Assembly (NCBI RefSeq): GCF_002095385.1
Contig: NZ_MIPP01000009.1
Coordinates: 21,948-85,947, forward strand
DNA from: Pantoea eucrina
GTDB lineage: Bacteria > Pseudomonadota > Gammaproteobacteria > Enterobacterales > Enterobacteriaceae
Direction of reading: 5' to 3'
Length of the DNA stretch: 64,000 nt
This document shows, piece by piece, positions 1-8,025 of this stretch. A model generated the notes under the pieces. The model saw only the letters and a program-made list of their open reading frames with translations. It did not search any database and was not told the origin of the DNA. Each line of letters opens with the position of its first letter. The stretch's first letter is position 1. A program made the translations under genes and the position numbers.

Positions 1-56
1 TCAGATATCGTTTGTCTGGCGCCGTGCGCATTGTCAGAGAGGAGAAGGGGAGAAAT

Positions 57-329
57 ATGGCAGACCTGGCATTACTTCAGCAGAACGGTATTTTAGTCAT
101 CACGGTTCCGGATGATGTGGCTGTCCGGGCCGGCTGGATGCCTGGCATCCGGCTTAACGTCACCGTTGAGGGTGAGACAGTGTCACTGACACCGGCTTCA
201 CGCCTGCCCCACGGCCGTAAAACGCAGGCGCATCTGCTGTCCGTTATCGATCTGAATGAGATCAGCTACCTCAACGAAGAAAGTCACGACGGACTTAATG
301 ACGCGCCGCAGGGTAAAGAATTAATCTGA
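57..329 (+). CDS. MazE/AbrB-family antitoxin-like protein, no toxin partner
   Basis: A 90-residue protein whose N-terminal half (LLQQNGILVITVPDDVA then AGWMPG) fits the swapped-hairpin AbrB/MazE DNA-binding fold of type II antitoxins. The ATG at 57 is chosen because a purine-rich GAGGAGAAGGGG lies just upstream; the longer frame starting at 12 lacks one. In mazEF/pemIK operons the toxin gene follows at once, but no MazF-like frame is visible before the next gene at 559. It may be an orphan antitoxin left after toxin loss, or its partner may be unrecognised. Family call is fairly sure, function is inferred. Confidence 0.6.
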   Translation: MADLALLQQNGILVITVPDDVAVRAGWMPGIRLNVTVEGETVSLTPASRLPHGRKTQAHLLSVIDLNEISYLNEESHDGLNDAPQGKELI

Positions 330-507
330 GGGTCTGCGTTCATGACAGACCCGCTGTTTAGCAGGCCGGGGCCTGCCGCTTACCCTGAGCGTATTCAGTC
401 TGGCTGATGTCGGGCATATTGCATTTATACAGCCTGCCACCTGCGCAGATATGAAAACCTGGCGATAAAGGATGTTGGTATAGCAGACAGAGCGCAGTAT
501 TGAAAAA

Positions 508-547
508 ATAGACTGTGATATATATGCTGTATAGACTGTAATATATA
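508..547 (+). promoter_or_regulatory. Tandem repeats in the higBA promoter region, likely operator
   Basis: Two copies of ATAGACTGTRATATATA lie at 508-524 and 531-547, spaced 23 bp start to start, and end directly before the ribosome-binding region of the higB-like gene. Two helical turns of spacing and AT-rich content fit an autoregulatory site for the HigA-like protein. Operator function is inferred. Confidence 0.55.
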
Positions 548-558
548 AAGGTGGGCGT

Positions 559-918
559 GTGTGGATCGTTGAAACCACGGATTTATTCGCGGAATGGCTC
601 AGAGAGCAGGACAGGGCGATGCAGCTGGATGTGCTTGCCGCACTGAACCTCCTGAAGCAGGAAGGCCCGCATCTTGGCCGGCCGCATGTGGATACGCTTT
701 ACGGCTCAAAAATCCCGAACATGAAAGAACTGAGGGTGCAGAGCAACGGGCGGCCCGTAAGAGGGTTCTTTGTGTTTGACCCCATGCGTAAAGCGATTGT
801 CCTGTGTGCGGGTAATAAAGAAGGCGCAGATGAAAAGCGCTTCTACAAGACCATGATCAAAACAGCGGAAAATGAGTACCACCGACATCTGGACCAACTG
901 AAACGGAGCGGGAAATGA
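559..918 (+). CDS. higB: HigB-type toxin (RelE/ParE superfamily, Gp49-like)
   Basis: A 119-residue protein of the phage-Gp49/HigB group: N-terminal WIVETTDLFAEWL, then LGRPHVDTLYGSKIPNMKEL and a core ELRVQ...VRGFFVFDP typical of the RelE-fold ribosome-dependent mRNA interferases. Translation starts at a GTG at 559 with AAAGGTGG upstream. The stop overlaps the start of the next gene by ATGA, the usual toxin-antitoxin coupling, with toxin first as in higBA. Family members cut mRNA at the ribosome; activity here is inferred from homology. Confidence 0.8.
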   Translation: MWIVETTDLFAEWLREQDRAMQLDVLAALNLLKQEGPHLGRPHVDTLYGSKIPNMKELRVQSNGRPVRGFFVFDPMRKAIVLCAGNKEGADEKRFYKTMIKTAENEYHRHLDQLKRSGK

Positions 919-1214
919 AAACGCTTGATGACCTGATGGCTGATCTGACACCTGATGAACTCACGCAGGTTCATGAAAAAGTCGCGGCAATGCGACTTGA
1001 TTCTCAGCTGTATAAACTGCGTGAGGCGCTGTCGAAAACCCAAAAGCAGCAGGCTGAAGCCATGGGTATTGCACAGCCTTCTGTTGCGGCTATTGAAGGG
1101 CGCGGTGAAGATCTGAAAATTGCCACGCTCAAACGTTATGTTGAGGCGCTTGGCGGTCAGCTGACAATTGGCGTCAATATGCCGGGCGGTGAGCACGTCG
1201 ATTTTACCCTCTGA
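915..1214 (+). CDS. higA: HigA-type antitoxin, XRE helix-turn-helix
   Basis: A 99-residue protein with an N-terminal acidic helical region and a C-terminal XRE helix-turn-helix (about residues 35-75, QKQQAEAMGIAQPSVAAIEG). It overlaps the toxin gene by four bases. By family analogy it neutralises the HigB-like toxin and represses the operon by binding the tandem repeats at 508-547. Confidence 0.8.
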   Translation: MKTLDDLMADLTPDELTQVHEKVAAMRLDSQLYKLREALSKTQKQQAEAMGIAQPSVAAIEGRGEDLKIATLKRYVEALGGQLTIGVNMPGGEHVDFTL

Positions 1215-1404
1215 GTGATGCTGATATCCCGGTGCGTCAGCGGAATTGCGCCTGACGCATTTTTCAGCGAGTAACGGCGAGCGATGCTCCTGTGAGTCAC
1301 GCAAAACAGGGACGTTATGGCTGGCTTCAGGGCCAGTTTGAGAAAGCGTTTCCGAAACAGGTTCCCTGAGAAGAAAACAGGCGAACTCCCGTTTGCCTAC
1401 CCGG

Positions 1405-1952
1405 CTATAATACGCGTGCAACAGGAATGTCAGACCAGCGTGTGGTCCAGGCTGGGCTGAGCATCTCCCGCTTCATGTTCCATTCGGTATTCACTCCCTG
1501 TTCTGCAAACCACACGTTTCCCAGCCCGGACTGATTAATGCCGTCCAGCACCTTCATCAGCTGCGCGCTGTTTGCCCGTGGCTTATCCTCATCAAACAGG
1601 TTCAGCTGACTGACGCCGTTCGGTGTGACGTCATCGAGTATAATGCCAGCCTTCATAAAGCATAGCCCGTCAGGCCAGATTCGGTCGAGCGATCATATCG
1701 TCCCCCGATCAAGTCCCGCGTATCCTGTGTGACCACCTTTGTCGTGATGCGCTCCTCAAATGACCGGCCGCAGACGATCTGCTATTTCGCCGGCGAAAAC
1801 TCCTCGAGGTGAATGCACGATTCACCGTTGAGCTCGCGAACGGTGCGTTCGATCACTACGCTGAGGTTTTTTCGGATGAGGGCAGGGTGCGCGCGCCAGC
1901 AGTAGGGCGTTTTAAATGCCCATCAGGTTGAGCCTCTTGCCGGTGCGCCGGC
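1405..1952 (-). pseudogene. umuC: umuC 3'-half fragment 1, decayed
   Basis: The last 83 codons (1405-1656, ending SDIPVARVL) closely match the C-terminus of the umuC fragments at 16.5 and 17.6 kb. Similarity continues degraded to about 1952, where the match is to the GVGRRIGKRL region of UmuC. Relative to the other copies there is an internal loss of roughly 170 bp and several frameshifts. The expected element end and the junction region are gone. Same strand as all other umuC and recombinase genes in the window. It is read as the oldest, eroded copy of the same insertion system. Confidence 0.8.
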
Positions 1953-1968
1953 CGGCCGGTCATTACCG

Positions 1969-2349
1969 GTGAAACGGCTGACACGGACAGCATTTATCTT
2001 CCTGATTTCAGTTAGCGTACACTGTTATCAGCATTTGGTGAGGAAAATGCCGCCTCTGGCGGCGTCAGTCAGCTCAGTCTCCTCCGCTGCAACCGGCCTT
2101 GAGCCCGTCAGAGACATCTGGTACATCCCGGCACTCCAAGATGATATCAAGCATCTGCAGGATATGGCCCACCGGCTTGTCTTCGAGGTCGCTGAGGCGA
2201 TGGGCTGTGCGGACAACGTGCGGAAAGATAAACACTCTCAGTCAGCAGGCTTTGCCGCCTCCGAAACCAGTAGTGAATTTGTCCTCTTTCTGGCGGGTCT
2301 GTTCAGCTCCCTCCCAACAGACAATTCTATATGTTTATGTTCTGCCTAA
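1969..2349 (+). other. Degenerate stretch with an unrecognised 126-codon open frame
   Basis: The frame begins with a hydrophobic stretch (AFIFLISVSVHC) and has a central part that looks protein-like (RDIWYIPALQDDIKHLQDMA), but the C-terminal third is low in plausibility and no family is recognised. It sits between two gene relics, so it is more likely the leftover of a broken gene than a working one. Confidence 0.2.
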
Positions 2350-3368
2350 ATTTCTTCGGTACTCAGTCTCCGGAAACCGTCAAAAGCGTTCTGCAAATGC
2401 TGCGGAGCGGTAATACGCTGTGGCCTGGTGAAGATGAGTTCTAAGGCAGTCTTTGCTGGAACATCTGCGTGCCGGATGCCACAGGTATTGGGTGCTGAAG
2501 GAGATCGACAGGGTTACAGACGGTGAGGTTTTCAGTTAACACGGCCCTGCCTGTTTGTTAGACAGCCTTAAGCCGCTGCCTGACAAACAGGCAGGCTACA
2601 GGTGCGGGCGGCATAGAGCCGGCGATTATTTTGACTCATTCGAGCTGAGCCTTTTCAAGGCTATTTTATTGACAACACAAACGTGTTTTTGTATTTAAAT
2701 AGTTGCCTGGTGTGATCTGTATACCCGTCCAATCATTCCTCTCACGCCGGGACAAAAGCCTTATCCGTACGGATAAGGCTTTTGTTATTTTTACGGTAGC
2801 TCCATTTACCCTGCATCTATACACATCACTGAAACGGCTCTGAATTTTATACAGAAGCCGTGTTTCTCTTCTGCGACCATTAGGCGTGATATTGACCGCC
2901 ATACCCAGACTTCGCTCTCTGCGGTGGGCAATGGCCTCGCATTTGGCATCTTCCGTAATCTGATCCATCACTGTCAGCCAGCGGCGTGCAGCGCGTCGCC
3001 TTAAGCCCCGTCATTCCAGTGGTTCTGCTGCAGTGTTTTTCGGTTCCATATGCCTCCATTGGCGTAACTCCTGCATCAACAGTGCAACCGATTCTTTTAT
3101 AGAAGTAATCACGGTTCCTTATTTAACCCAGCGTGCATTCTCAGAAAATGGAGTTCCGTGTGTTAACAGGAGCCTATTGATGTGTATCCGTCGCTTTTTA
3201 ATGCAATAAGCTGGTGCCCGTCTCGCCGTAGTGCATGCGTTTCTTCCAGAGGTCCATCTATTCATCGTGCCATCGTGCGAGGGGGTTGCGCAGAAATATT
3301 TTGCAGTGAGCTGCATCATATTAATATGTTATTACATACCAGTTTACCTGTCATTGTCGAATACTTAT
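2350..3368. other. Eroded intergenic DNA
   Basis: No convincing gene. A 101-codon frame on the minus strand (2666-2971, starting MMDQITEDAKCEA) is unrecognised and runs through a perfect hairpin, so it is not called. The stretch holds the palindrome at 2752-2785 and a TTGACA at 2669 with an AT-rich element about 17 bp further on, which could be a weak promoter. Confidence 0.3.
2752..2785 (+). terminator. 34-bp perfect palindrome, likely intrinsic terminator
   Basis: The two 17-bp arms (ACAAAAGCCTTATCCGT and its complement) are exact, with no spacer. The right flank is TATTTTTAC, the left flank is GC-rich, so termination would act on plus-strand transcripts. No intact gene ends nearby, so it is probably a remnant of a lost transcription unit. 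Confidence 0.55.
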
Positions 3369-3605
3369 ATGTTGACAACAGTGCTGGTTCTCGAAGCCGA
3401 GCACCTGACACTTACCTTGAATGGCAAAACGATTGTCCACGCTCTCTCTTTTTCGTTGCTACGTGGCGAGCGCGTTTGCTTATTGGGCGCATCTGGCTGC
3501 TGTAAATCCTTAACCGTGCGCGCCATCACCGGTACGTTACCGGCCCAAACCCGTATTGATGGTGCGGTTCACGTCACTACCCGCATTGGCTCGTCCACTA
3601 GTTAA
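3369..3605 (+). pseudogene. Fragment of a NikD/DppD-like ABC transporter ATPase
   Basis: From the ATG at 3369 the frame reads as the N-terminus of a nickel/peptide-type ABC ATPase: LEAEHLTLTLNG, then SLLRGERVCLLGASGCCKSL, a Walker A box in which the usual G before K is replaced by C. Similarity stops about residue 70 and the frame ends at 3605, long before a signature motif or Walker B. Non-functional remnant. Confidence 0.6.
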
Positions 3606-3780
3606 GCATGCAATGCTGCGCGTGCCGGGTATTGCGTTGTCTTTATCAGCGTTGGGATTTTTGGGCCTGGCGCAGCACCGCCGTCACCGGAATGAGGCCG
3701 TTTGCTGGCGGAGGGGTTACCCTATACTGAACGCGCTTGGTGGGTAGTGTTCGCGCCGATCAGTGCGCTAATTTTTAGCT
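3601..3780 (+). pseudogene. Fragment of a DppC/NikC-like ABC permease C-terminus
   Basis: RVPGIALSLSALGFLGL is the conserved permease segment of nickel/peptide ABC importers. After one frame change the expected continuation (APPSPE, then GRLLAEGLPYTERAWWVVFAPIS) is readable, with a TGG to TGA nonsense change after PE. A permease tail following an ATPase head is the reverse of the usual gene order, so the two pieces were joined by deletion or rearrangement. Confidence 0.6.
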
Positions 3781-3797
3781 TATGCTTTCCTGTATCA

Positions 3798-4163
3798 GTC
3801 CGCGCGGGCTGTCCTCAGACAGGTTGAAATTGCAGCCGATATAGGCCATCCGGTGCTAATAGCTGCTCCAAAATGGGTTAGTGCAGTACGAAGCATCCAT
3901 ATCATAATACGTCGCGGGCCCGGTCAGGCTGGCGGCTTCGTGAACGTGATCAATCAGCATGTTTATTATGTGAGCGCCCCTGTCTGCTCTGACGAACGAG
4001 TCGGCCAGTTGAGTAGGGCGGATGCGCAGAGTATTCATGGTGGACTAAGGCGTTGAGTGTCCCGTTCACTGCATCAGTTCGTACAGCGGCATGCCATGCG
4101 GTACGCTGGTCAGCGCGGTCACTGCTGAGGCACGCCCCCGGCTGCTGGTTGTCATTCCGCCGC
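3798..4163 (-). pseudogene. C-terminal relic of the large tyrosine recombinase (int2 relic C)
   Basis: The translated relic (LRIRPTQLADSFVRADR, then PATYYDMDASYCTNPFWSS) matches the C-terminus of the intact 707-residue recombinase at 26292-28415, including the stretch after the catalytic tyrosine. DNA similarity corresponds to about 26431-26800 of that gene. Frameshifts and stops are frequent; the cysteine-rich tail and N-terminal 450 residues are absent. Confidence 0.8.
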
Positions 4164-4394
4164 TTGTGCAGAACATAATTACATACGACTCTCAAAGGTG
4201 ATTTACTCTCTTTCCGGAGAGCATGTTAACCCCCTGTATTAATTTCCAACCGCTGGGGTAGCTCACTTTTGCATCGTTGGTGACAGCAAAGACAGATGGG
4301 TTGATAACAAATAGTCTCGGAGAGAAAAGAGGTGATGAGAAAACGGCATGGCTTTTGCTTGACTCACTTTTTCGCATCAAAGGGTGAGGGAGCA

Positions 4395-5618
4395 ATGGAT
4401 GACGCACTGAGTTGGTTACAGGCCTCAAGGCAAAGCGATATTGCCAGCCTGCAACGCCTACGCCAGACCGGCAAACTCATTACCACCGTCAGCGAGCTGG
4501 TGCATCAGCTTCAGCGCGAGCGGGGGGCGAGCAATCTGTGGATATGTTCAGAAGGCAGGTTTTACGGCGAGCAGCGGCTCGCCAGTGAGCAGGATGTGAC
4601 GCGCTGCCAACGGGATTTTTGCCAGGCCTTACCCAGGGTTGAAGCCCAGCCGGGATACAGCCGCTTCTGCAACCTGATCGCCGCCGCGCTGCAGGCCCTG
4701 GCCGGATTACCGGCGTTGCGCCAGCAGATTACGCAACAGCAGATCGCGCACGCGCAGGCCGTTGCGGCGTTCAGTACCATTATCCGTAGCTTACTGAACC
4801 TGGTCTTTGAGGCCGCCGACACCGCCAGCCATCCTGACATTACCCGCGCGCTCATTGCGCTGTTCAGCTTTATGCAGGGCAAAGAGCTGACGGGACAGGA
4901 ACGCGCCCTGGGAGCGGCCGGCTTTGCTGCCGGACAATTCAGCGCGGAGCAGCGCAGCGCCATGGTGGCCTTAATTGAAGCAGAGGAACAAAGCTTTTCG
5001 ACCTTCCAGCAGTTTGCCGATGAGGCGGTTTTACACCACTGGCAGCCGCTGGCGCAGGCCAGTCGTGAAATTGAACGACTGCGACGCATTGCCTGTACCG
5101 ACGGTCGGCGGGACGACAGTGGCGCGCTGCACTGGTTTTCGCTGCTGTCACAGCGCATCGACCAAATGAAATTGCTGGAGGATCGGCTGTCAGCCACGCT
5201 GATGTTGCGCTGCCGTGAGGCGATCGCACTGGCACAGCATCAGGCAGCTGAACCTCTGCATGTGGCGCAGTCAGGCTGCGATTTTACTTTATATGTCTCC
5301 GGTGTGGACTGGCTGCCCACCGAGTCCGGTGCGCTGAACAGCGACGGGCTGGCACCCCAGCTAGGTCGTTCACTGCTGTCGTTGATCACGGAGCAGTCTC
5401 AGCGTTTACAGCATCAGGCCAATGAGCTGGCCACCCTGCGCGCCACGCTGGAAGAGCGGAAACTGCTCGACCAGGCCAAAACCTGGCTGATGCAGCAGCA
5501 TGGGCTGAGTGAAGAGCACGCTTGGCAACGGCTGCGTAAAAGCGCGATGGATCAGAATAAACGGCTACCGGAAATCGCCCAGGCGATCGTCACAGTGGCA
5601 GCCACAATGAAGAGATAA
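4395..5618 (+). CDS. nasR: NasR nitrate/nitrite-responsive antiterminator
   Basis: A 407-residue cytoplasmic regulator. Residues about 20-280 form the NIT sensor domain (ELVHQLQRERGASNLWI marks its start; nitrate-contacting arginines are expected in this helix bundle). The last 60 residues form an ANTAR RNA-binding domain (LEERKLLDQAKTWLMQQ, SEEHAWQRLRKSAMDQNK). The family binds a leader-RNA hairpin pair and prevents termination when nitrate or nitrite is present. Start 4395 is preferred over an ATG at 4332 because GAGGGAG lies just before it. It precedes nasF in the same direction, as in Klebsiella. Confidence 0.93.
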   Translation: MDDALSWLQASRQSDIASLQRLRQTGKLITTVSELVHQLQRERGASNLWICSEGRFYGEQRLASEQDVTRCQRDFCQALPRVEAQPGYSRFCNLIAAALQALAGLPALRQQITQQQIAHAQAVAAFSTIIRSLLNLVFEAADTASHPDITRALIALFSFMQGKELTGQERALGAAGFAAGQFSAEQRSAMVALIEAEEQSFSTFQQFADEAVLHHWQPLAQASREIERLRRIACTDGRRDDSGALHWFSLLSQRIDQMKLLEDRLSATLMLRCREAIALAQHQAAEPLHVAQSGCDFTLYVSGVDWLPTESGALNSDGLAPQLGRSLLSLITEQSQRLQHQANELATLRATLEERKLLDQAKTWLMQQHGLSEEHAWQRLRKSAMDQNKRLPEIAQAIVTVAATMKR

Positions 5619-5633
5619 CTCTAAAGCGTTAGC

Positions 5634-5650
5634 TGCACAATGCTTGTGCG
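5634..5650 (+). promoter_or_regulatory. NtrC-type enhancer site 1 upstream of nasF
   Basis: TGCACAATGCTTGTGCG closely resembles the NtrC dyad (TGCAC-N7-GTGCA). It lies about 100 bp upstream of the sigma-54 promoter, the usual enhancer distance, and 22 bp (two helical turns) from site 2. Binding is inferred from sequence. Confidence 0.7.
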
Positions 5651-5655
5651 TGGTC

Positions 5656-5672
5656 TGCGTCACAAACGTGCA
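5656..5672 (+). promoter_or_regulatory. NtrC-type enhancer site 2 upstream of nasF
   Basis: TGCGTCACAAACGTGCA retains TGC and GTGCA half-sites with NtrC spacing and is on the same DNA face as site 1. Together the pair suggests nitrogen-limitation control of the nas operon. Confidence 0.65.
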
Positions 5673-5735
5673 AAATCGGTTAAGAAAGCAGCCCGGCGAA
5701 AGCCCTGATCGCCACGCGCAGGGCCGTTTCAAAGC

Positions 5736-5751
5736 TGGCATGCAGTTTGCT
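5736..5751 (+). promoter_or_regulatory. Sigma-54 promoter of the nasF operon
   Basis: TGGCATGCAGTTTGCT matches the -24/-12 consensus with GG and GC separated by exactly 10 bp. A start near 5762 would give a leader of about 120 nt holding the hairpin at 5776-5797 and the terminator at 5813-5859. Consistent with NtrC sites upstream. Confidence 0.82.
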
Positions 5752-5775
5752 TTACCCTATTAAGTGTATGCATTT

Positions 5776-5797
5776 GCTTTGCCAACGGCGGTAAAGC
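5776..5797 (+). promoter_or_regulatory. Leader hairpin with ANTAR-type hexaloop (NasR target)
   Basis: An 8-bp stem (GCTTTGCC with GGTAAAGC, one G-U pair) closes the hexaloop AACGGC. ANTAR proteins are known to recognise hexaloop hairpins with A at loop position 1 and G at position 4, both present here. The second hairpin of the usual pair is not clear; a weak candidate with a TGGATA loop sits at 5802-5817 but lacks the G. Confidence 0.65.
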
Positions 5798-5812
5798 GAG
5801 TGCTTTTGGATA

Positions 5813-5859
5813 AAGGCGTCCATCTCCCTGTGAAAGCAGTGGAGAGGACGCCTTTTTTT
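5813..5859 (+). terminator. Leader attenuator terminator before nasF
   Basis: AGGCGTCC pairs with GGACGCCT, with an inner TCTCC/GGAGA stem, followed by seven T residues, all upstream of the nasF start. This is the terminator that NasR would override in the presence of nitrate. Confidence 0.85.
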
Positions 5860-5880
5860 ATTTCCTGAGGGTGGCAAAAA

Positions 5881-7143
5881 ATGAGCAAATCGCCAGTTTC
5901 ACTGTCTCGACGTCAACTGCTGTTATCCAGCGCCGCCGCTGGCGGGCTGTGGCTGTTGCCGGGATTGCGCAACGCCGTATGGGCGGCGGGTTCCGATGCG
6001 CCAGAAAAAGCCACCGTGCGGGTGGGATTTATTCCACTGACCGACTGTGCGCCGGTCGTCATGGCCTCGGTGAAAGGCTTCGACAAAAAATATGGTCTGA
6101 TGCTACAGCCCAGTAAAGAAGCCAGTTGGGCAGCCGTCCGCGACAAACTGATCTCCGGTGAGCTCGATGCGGCACACGTCCTGTACAGCATGATCTATGG
6201 CCTGCAACTGGGCGTTGCCGGCCCTCAGCATGCGATGGCGAACCTGATGACGCTCAATAACAATGGCCAGGCAATCTCCCTGTCGAGCCAGCTTAAAGCG
6301 CAAAAGGTCACCGATGCCGCCAGCCTGAAAAAGACCATCGACAGCAAGGCCAAAGGCAGTCTCACCTTTGCGCATACCTTTCCGACCAGTACCCACGCGA
6401 TGTGGCTCTACTACTGGCTGGCGAATGCCGGCATCAATCCATTTGATGACGTGCGCACTGTCGTCGTACCGCCGCCGCAGATGGTGATGAATATGAAGAT
6501 TGGCAATATGAGCGGCTTCTGCGTGGGCGAGCCGTGGAATCAGCGCGCCATCAGTGATGATATTGGTTTTACCGTCGCTACCAGTCAGCAGATTTGGCCC
6601 GATCACCCCGAAAAAATTCTTGGCACCCGCGCCGCGTGGGTGAAAGAGAATCCCAATACGGCGCGCGCGCTGACGGCGGCTGTCCTGGAGGCGGCACGCT
6701 GGATCGATGCCTCCGATGATAACCGCCGCGAAACGGCGCAGGTGCTGGCCGGACGCGCCTGGATCAACACCAAACCTGAGATTCTGCAGGGTCGCATGCT
6801 CGGCCAGTACGAAAACGGGCTGGGACAGAAATGGCAGGACCCGCATGCGATGCGCTTCTTCCATGACGGCAGCGTCAGTTTCCCGTATCTGTCCGATGGC
6901 ATGTGGTTCCTCACCCAGCTGAAGCGCTGGGGAATGCTGACCGAGGATCCGGACTATCTGGGCGTCGCAAAGCAGATCAACCGAATTGATATCTACAAAC
7001 AGGCAGCGAGCGCCGTCGGCAACATCACGTTGCCCGGCAGTGAGATGCGCAGCAGCACCCTGATCGACGGCAAGGTGTGGGATGGCACGAATCCTGCCGT
7101 TTACGCCGCCAGCTTTGCCATTAACCACAAAGAGAGGTCGTGA
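5881..7143 (+). CDS. nasF: NasF periplasmic nitrate/nitrite-binding protein
   Basis: A 420-residue solute-binding protein of the NrtA/SsuA-like group for the ABC importer NasFED. The N-terminus has a twin-arginine signal (LSRRQLLLSS followed by a hydrophobic stretch and AWAAG-like cleavage region), so it is probably exported folded. Body motifs include VRVGFIPLTDCAPVVMA and FCVGEPWNQRAI. First gene of the operon, preceded by GAGGGTGG. Its stop overlaps the nasE start (TGATG). Confidence 0.92.
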   Translation: MSKSPVSLSRRQLLLSSAAAGGLWLLPGLRNAVWAAGSDAPEKATVRVGFIPLTDCAPVVMASVKGFDKKYGLMLQPSKEASWAAVRDKLISGELDAAHVLYSMIYGLQLGVAGPQHAMANLMTLNNNGQAISLSSQLKAQKVTDAASLKKTIDSKAKGSLTFAHTFPTSTHAMWLYYWLANAGINPFDDVRTVVVPPPQMVMNMKIGNMSGFCVGEPWNQRAISDDIGFTVATSQQIWPDHPEKILGTRAAWVKENPNTARALTAAVLEAARWIDASDDNRRETAQVLAGRAWINTKPEILQGRMLGQYENGLGQKWQDPHAMRFFHDGSVSFPYLSDGMWFLTQLKRWGMLTEDPDYLGVAKQINRIDIYKQAASAVGNITLPGSEMRSSTLIDGKVWDGTNPAVYAASFAINHKERS

Positions 7144-8015
7144 TGAAAAGCCAGACTCGCTCCCTGACGCAGCCTGAGACGCTGCCCACCCGGGCCACGG
7201 TGGTGCCCCTTCAGGTCACGCCAAAAAAGATGCGCTCGCCTGCGCGCCTGCGTCCGATTTTGCAGCGTGCCATTCCCGCGCTGTGCGGTGTGATGCTTCT
7301 GCTTCTGATCTGGCAGATCGCGGCCCTTTCCAGCAAAGGCTTTCCCGGCCCGTACGCCACCTGGGAAGCGGCGAAAATCCTGTTCGCCGATCCGTTATAT
7401 AACAACGGCCCCAACGATCAGGGCATCGGCTGGAATGTGCTGGCCTCGCTGCAGCGCGTCGCTATCGGCTTTGGTCTGGCCGCGCTGGTAGGGATTCCCG
7501 CAGGCTTTCTGCTGGGGCGTTTTGCCTTTGTGGCACGCATGTTCAATCCGGTTATCGCGCTACTGCGTCCGGTCAGCCCGCTAGCCTGGCTGCCTATCGG
7601 CCTGCTGCTGTTCCAGCGCGCCGAACCGGCCTCCAGCTGGACCATTTTTATCTGTTCTATCTGGCCGATGATTATTAATACCGCAGAAGGTGTACAGCGC
7701 ATTCCACAGGATTACCTCAATGTGGCGCGCGTGCTGCAACTGTCGGAATGGACCATCCTGCGCCGCATCCTGTTTCCCGCCGTTCTGCCTGCGGTGCTGA
7801 CCGGGGTCCGCCTGTCGATTGGTATCGCCTGGCTGGTGATCGTGGCTGCCGAAATGCTGACGGGAGGCCTGGGGATCGGCTTCTGGATCTGGAACGAATG
7901 GAACAACCTCAATGTTGAAAACATCCTGATTGCCATTTTGCTGATTGGCGTCGTCGGCCTGCTACTGGAGCAGGGACTGATGCTGCTGGCGCGTCGCTTT
8001 AGCTGGGATAAATAA
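7143..8015 (+). CDS. nasE: NasE nitrate ABC transporter permease
   Basis: A 290-residue inner-membrane permease (BPD_transp_1 type, NrtB group) with about six hydrophobic segments, first at residues 40-60, and the cytoplasmic EAA-like loop around NVARVLQLSEWTILRRILFP. The ATG at 7143 overlaps the nasF stop; an in-frame GTG one codon earlier is possible. Works with NasF and NasD to import nitrate and nitrite. Confidence 0.9.
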   Translation: MKSQTRSLTQPETLPTRATVVPLQVTPKKMRSPARLRPILQRAIPALCGVMLLLLIWQIAALSSKGFPGPYATWEAAKILFADPLYNNGPNDQGIGWNVLASLQRVAIGFGLAALVGIPAGFLLGRFAFVARMFNPVIALLRPVSPLAWLPIGLLLFQRAEPASSWTIFICSIWPMIINTAEGVQRIPQDYLNVARVLQLSEWTILRRILFPAVLPAVLTGVRLSIGIAWLVIVAAEMLTGGLGIGFWIWNEWNNLNVENILIAILLIGVVGLLLEQGLMLLARRFSWDK

Positions 8016-8025
8016 GGGGAACACT

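Larger units (their letters stand above)
1405..4163 (-). mobile_element. Eroded relic of a umuC-targeting element
   Basis: A decayed umuC 3' half (1405-1952) at the left and the C-terminal part of a large tyrosine recombinase (3798-4163) at the right lie in the same order and orientation as in the two better-preserved elements at 18.6-29.5 and 17.5-58.3 kb. Everything between is broken sequence. The right end (small recombinase gene, umuC 5' half) is missing and is replaced by the nas cluster. Limits are approximate. Confidence 0.5.

Noticed and set aside
2666..2971. 101-codon minus-strand frame
   Set aside because: Runs through the 34-bp perfect palindrome and matches no family I recognise.
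6103..7128. 341-codon minus-strand frame opposite nasF
   Set aside because: Shadow frame of a well-supported gene.
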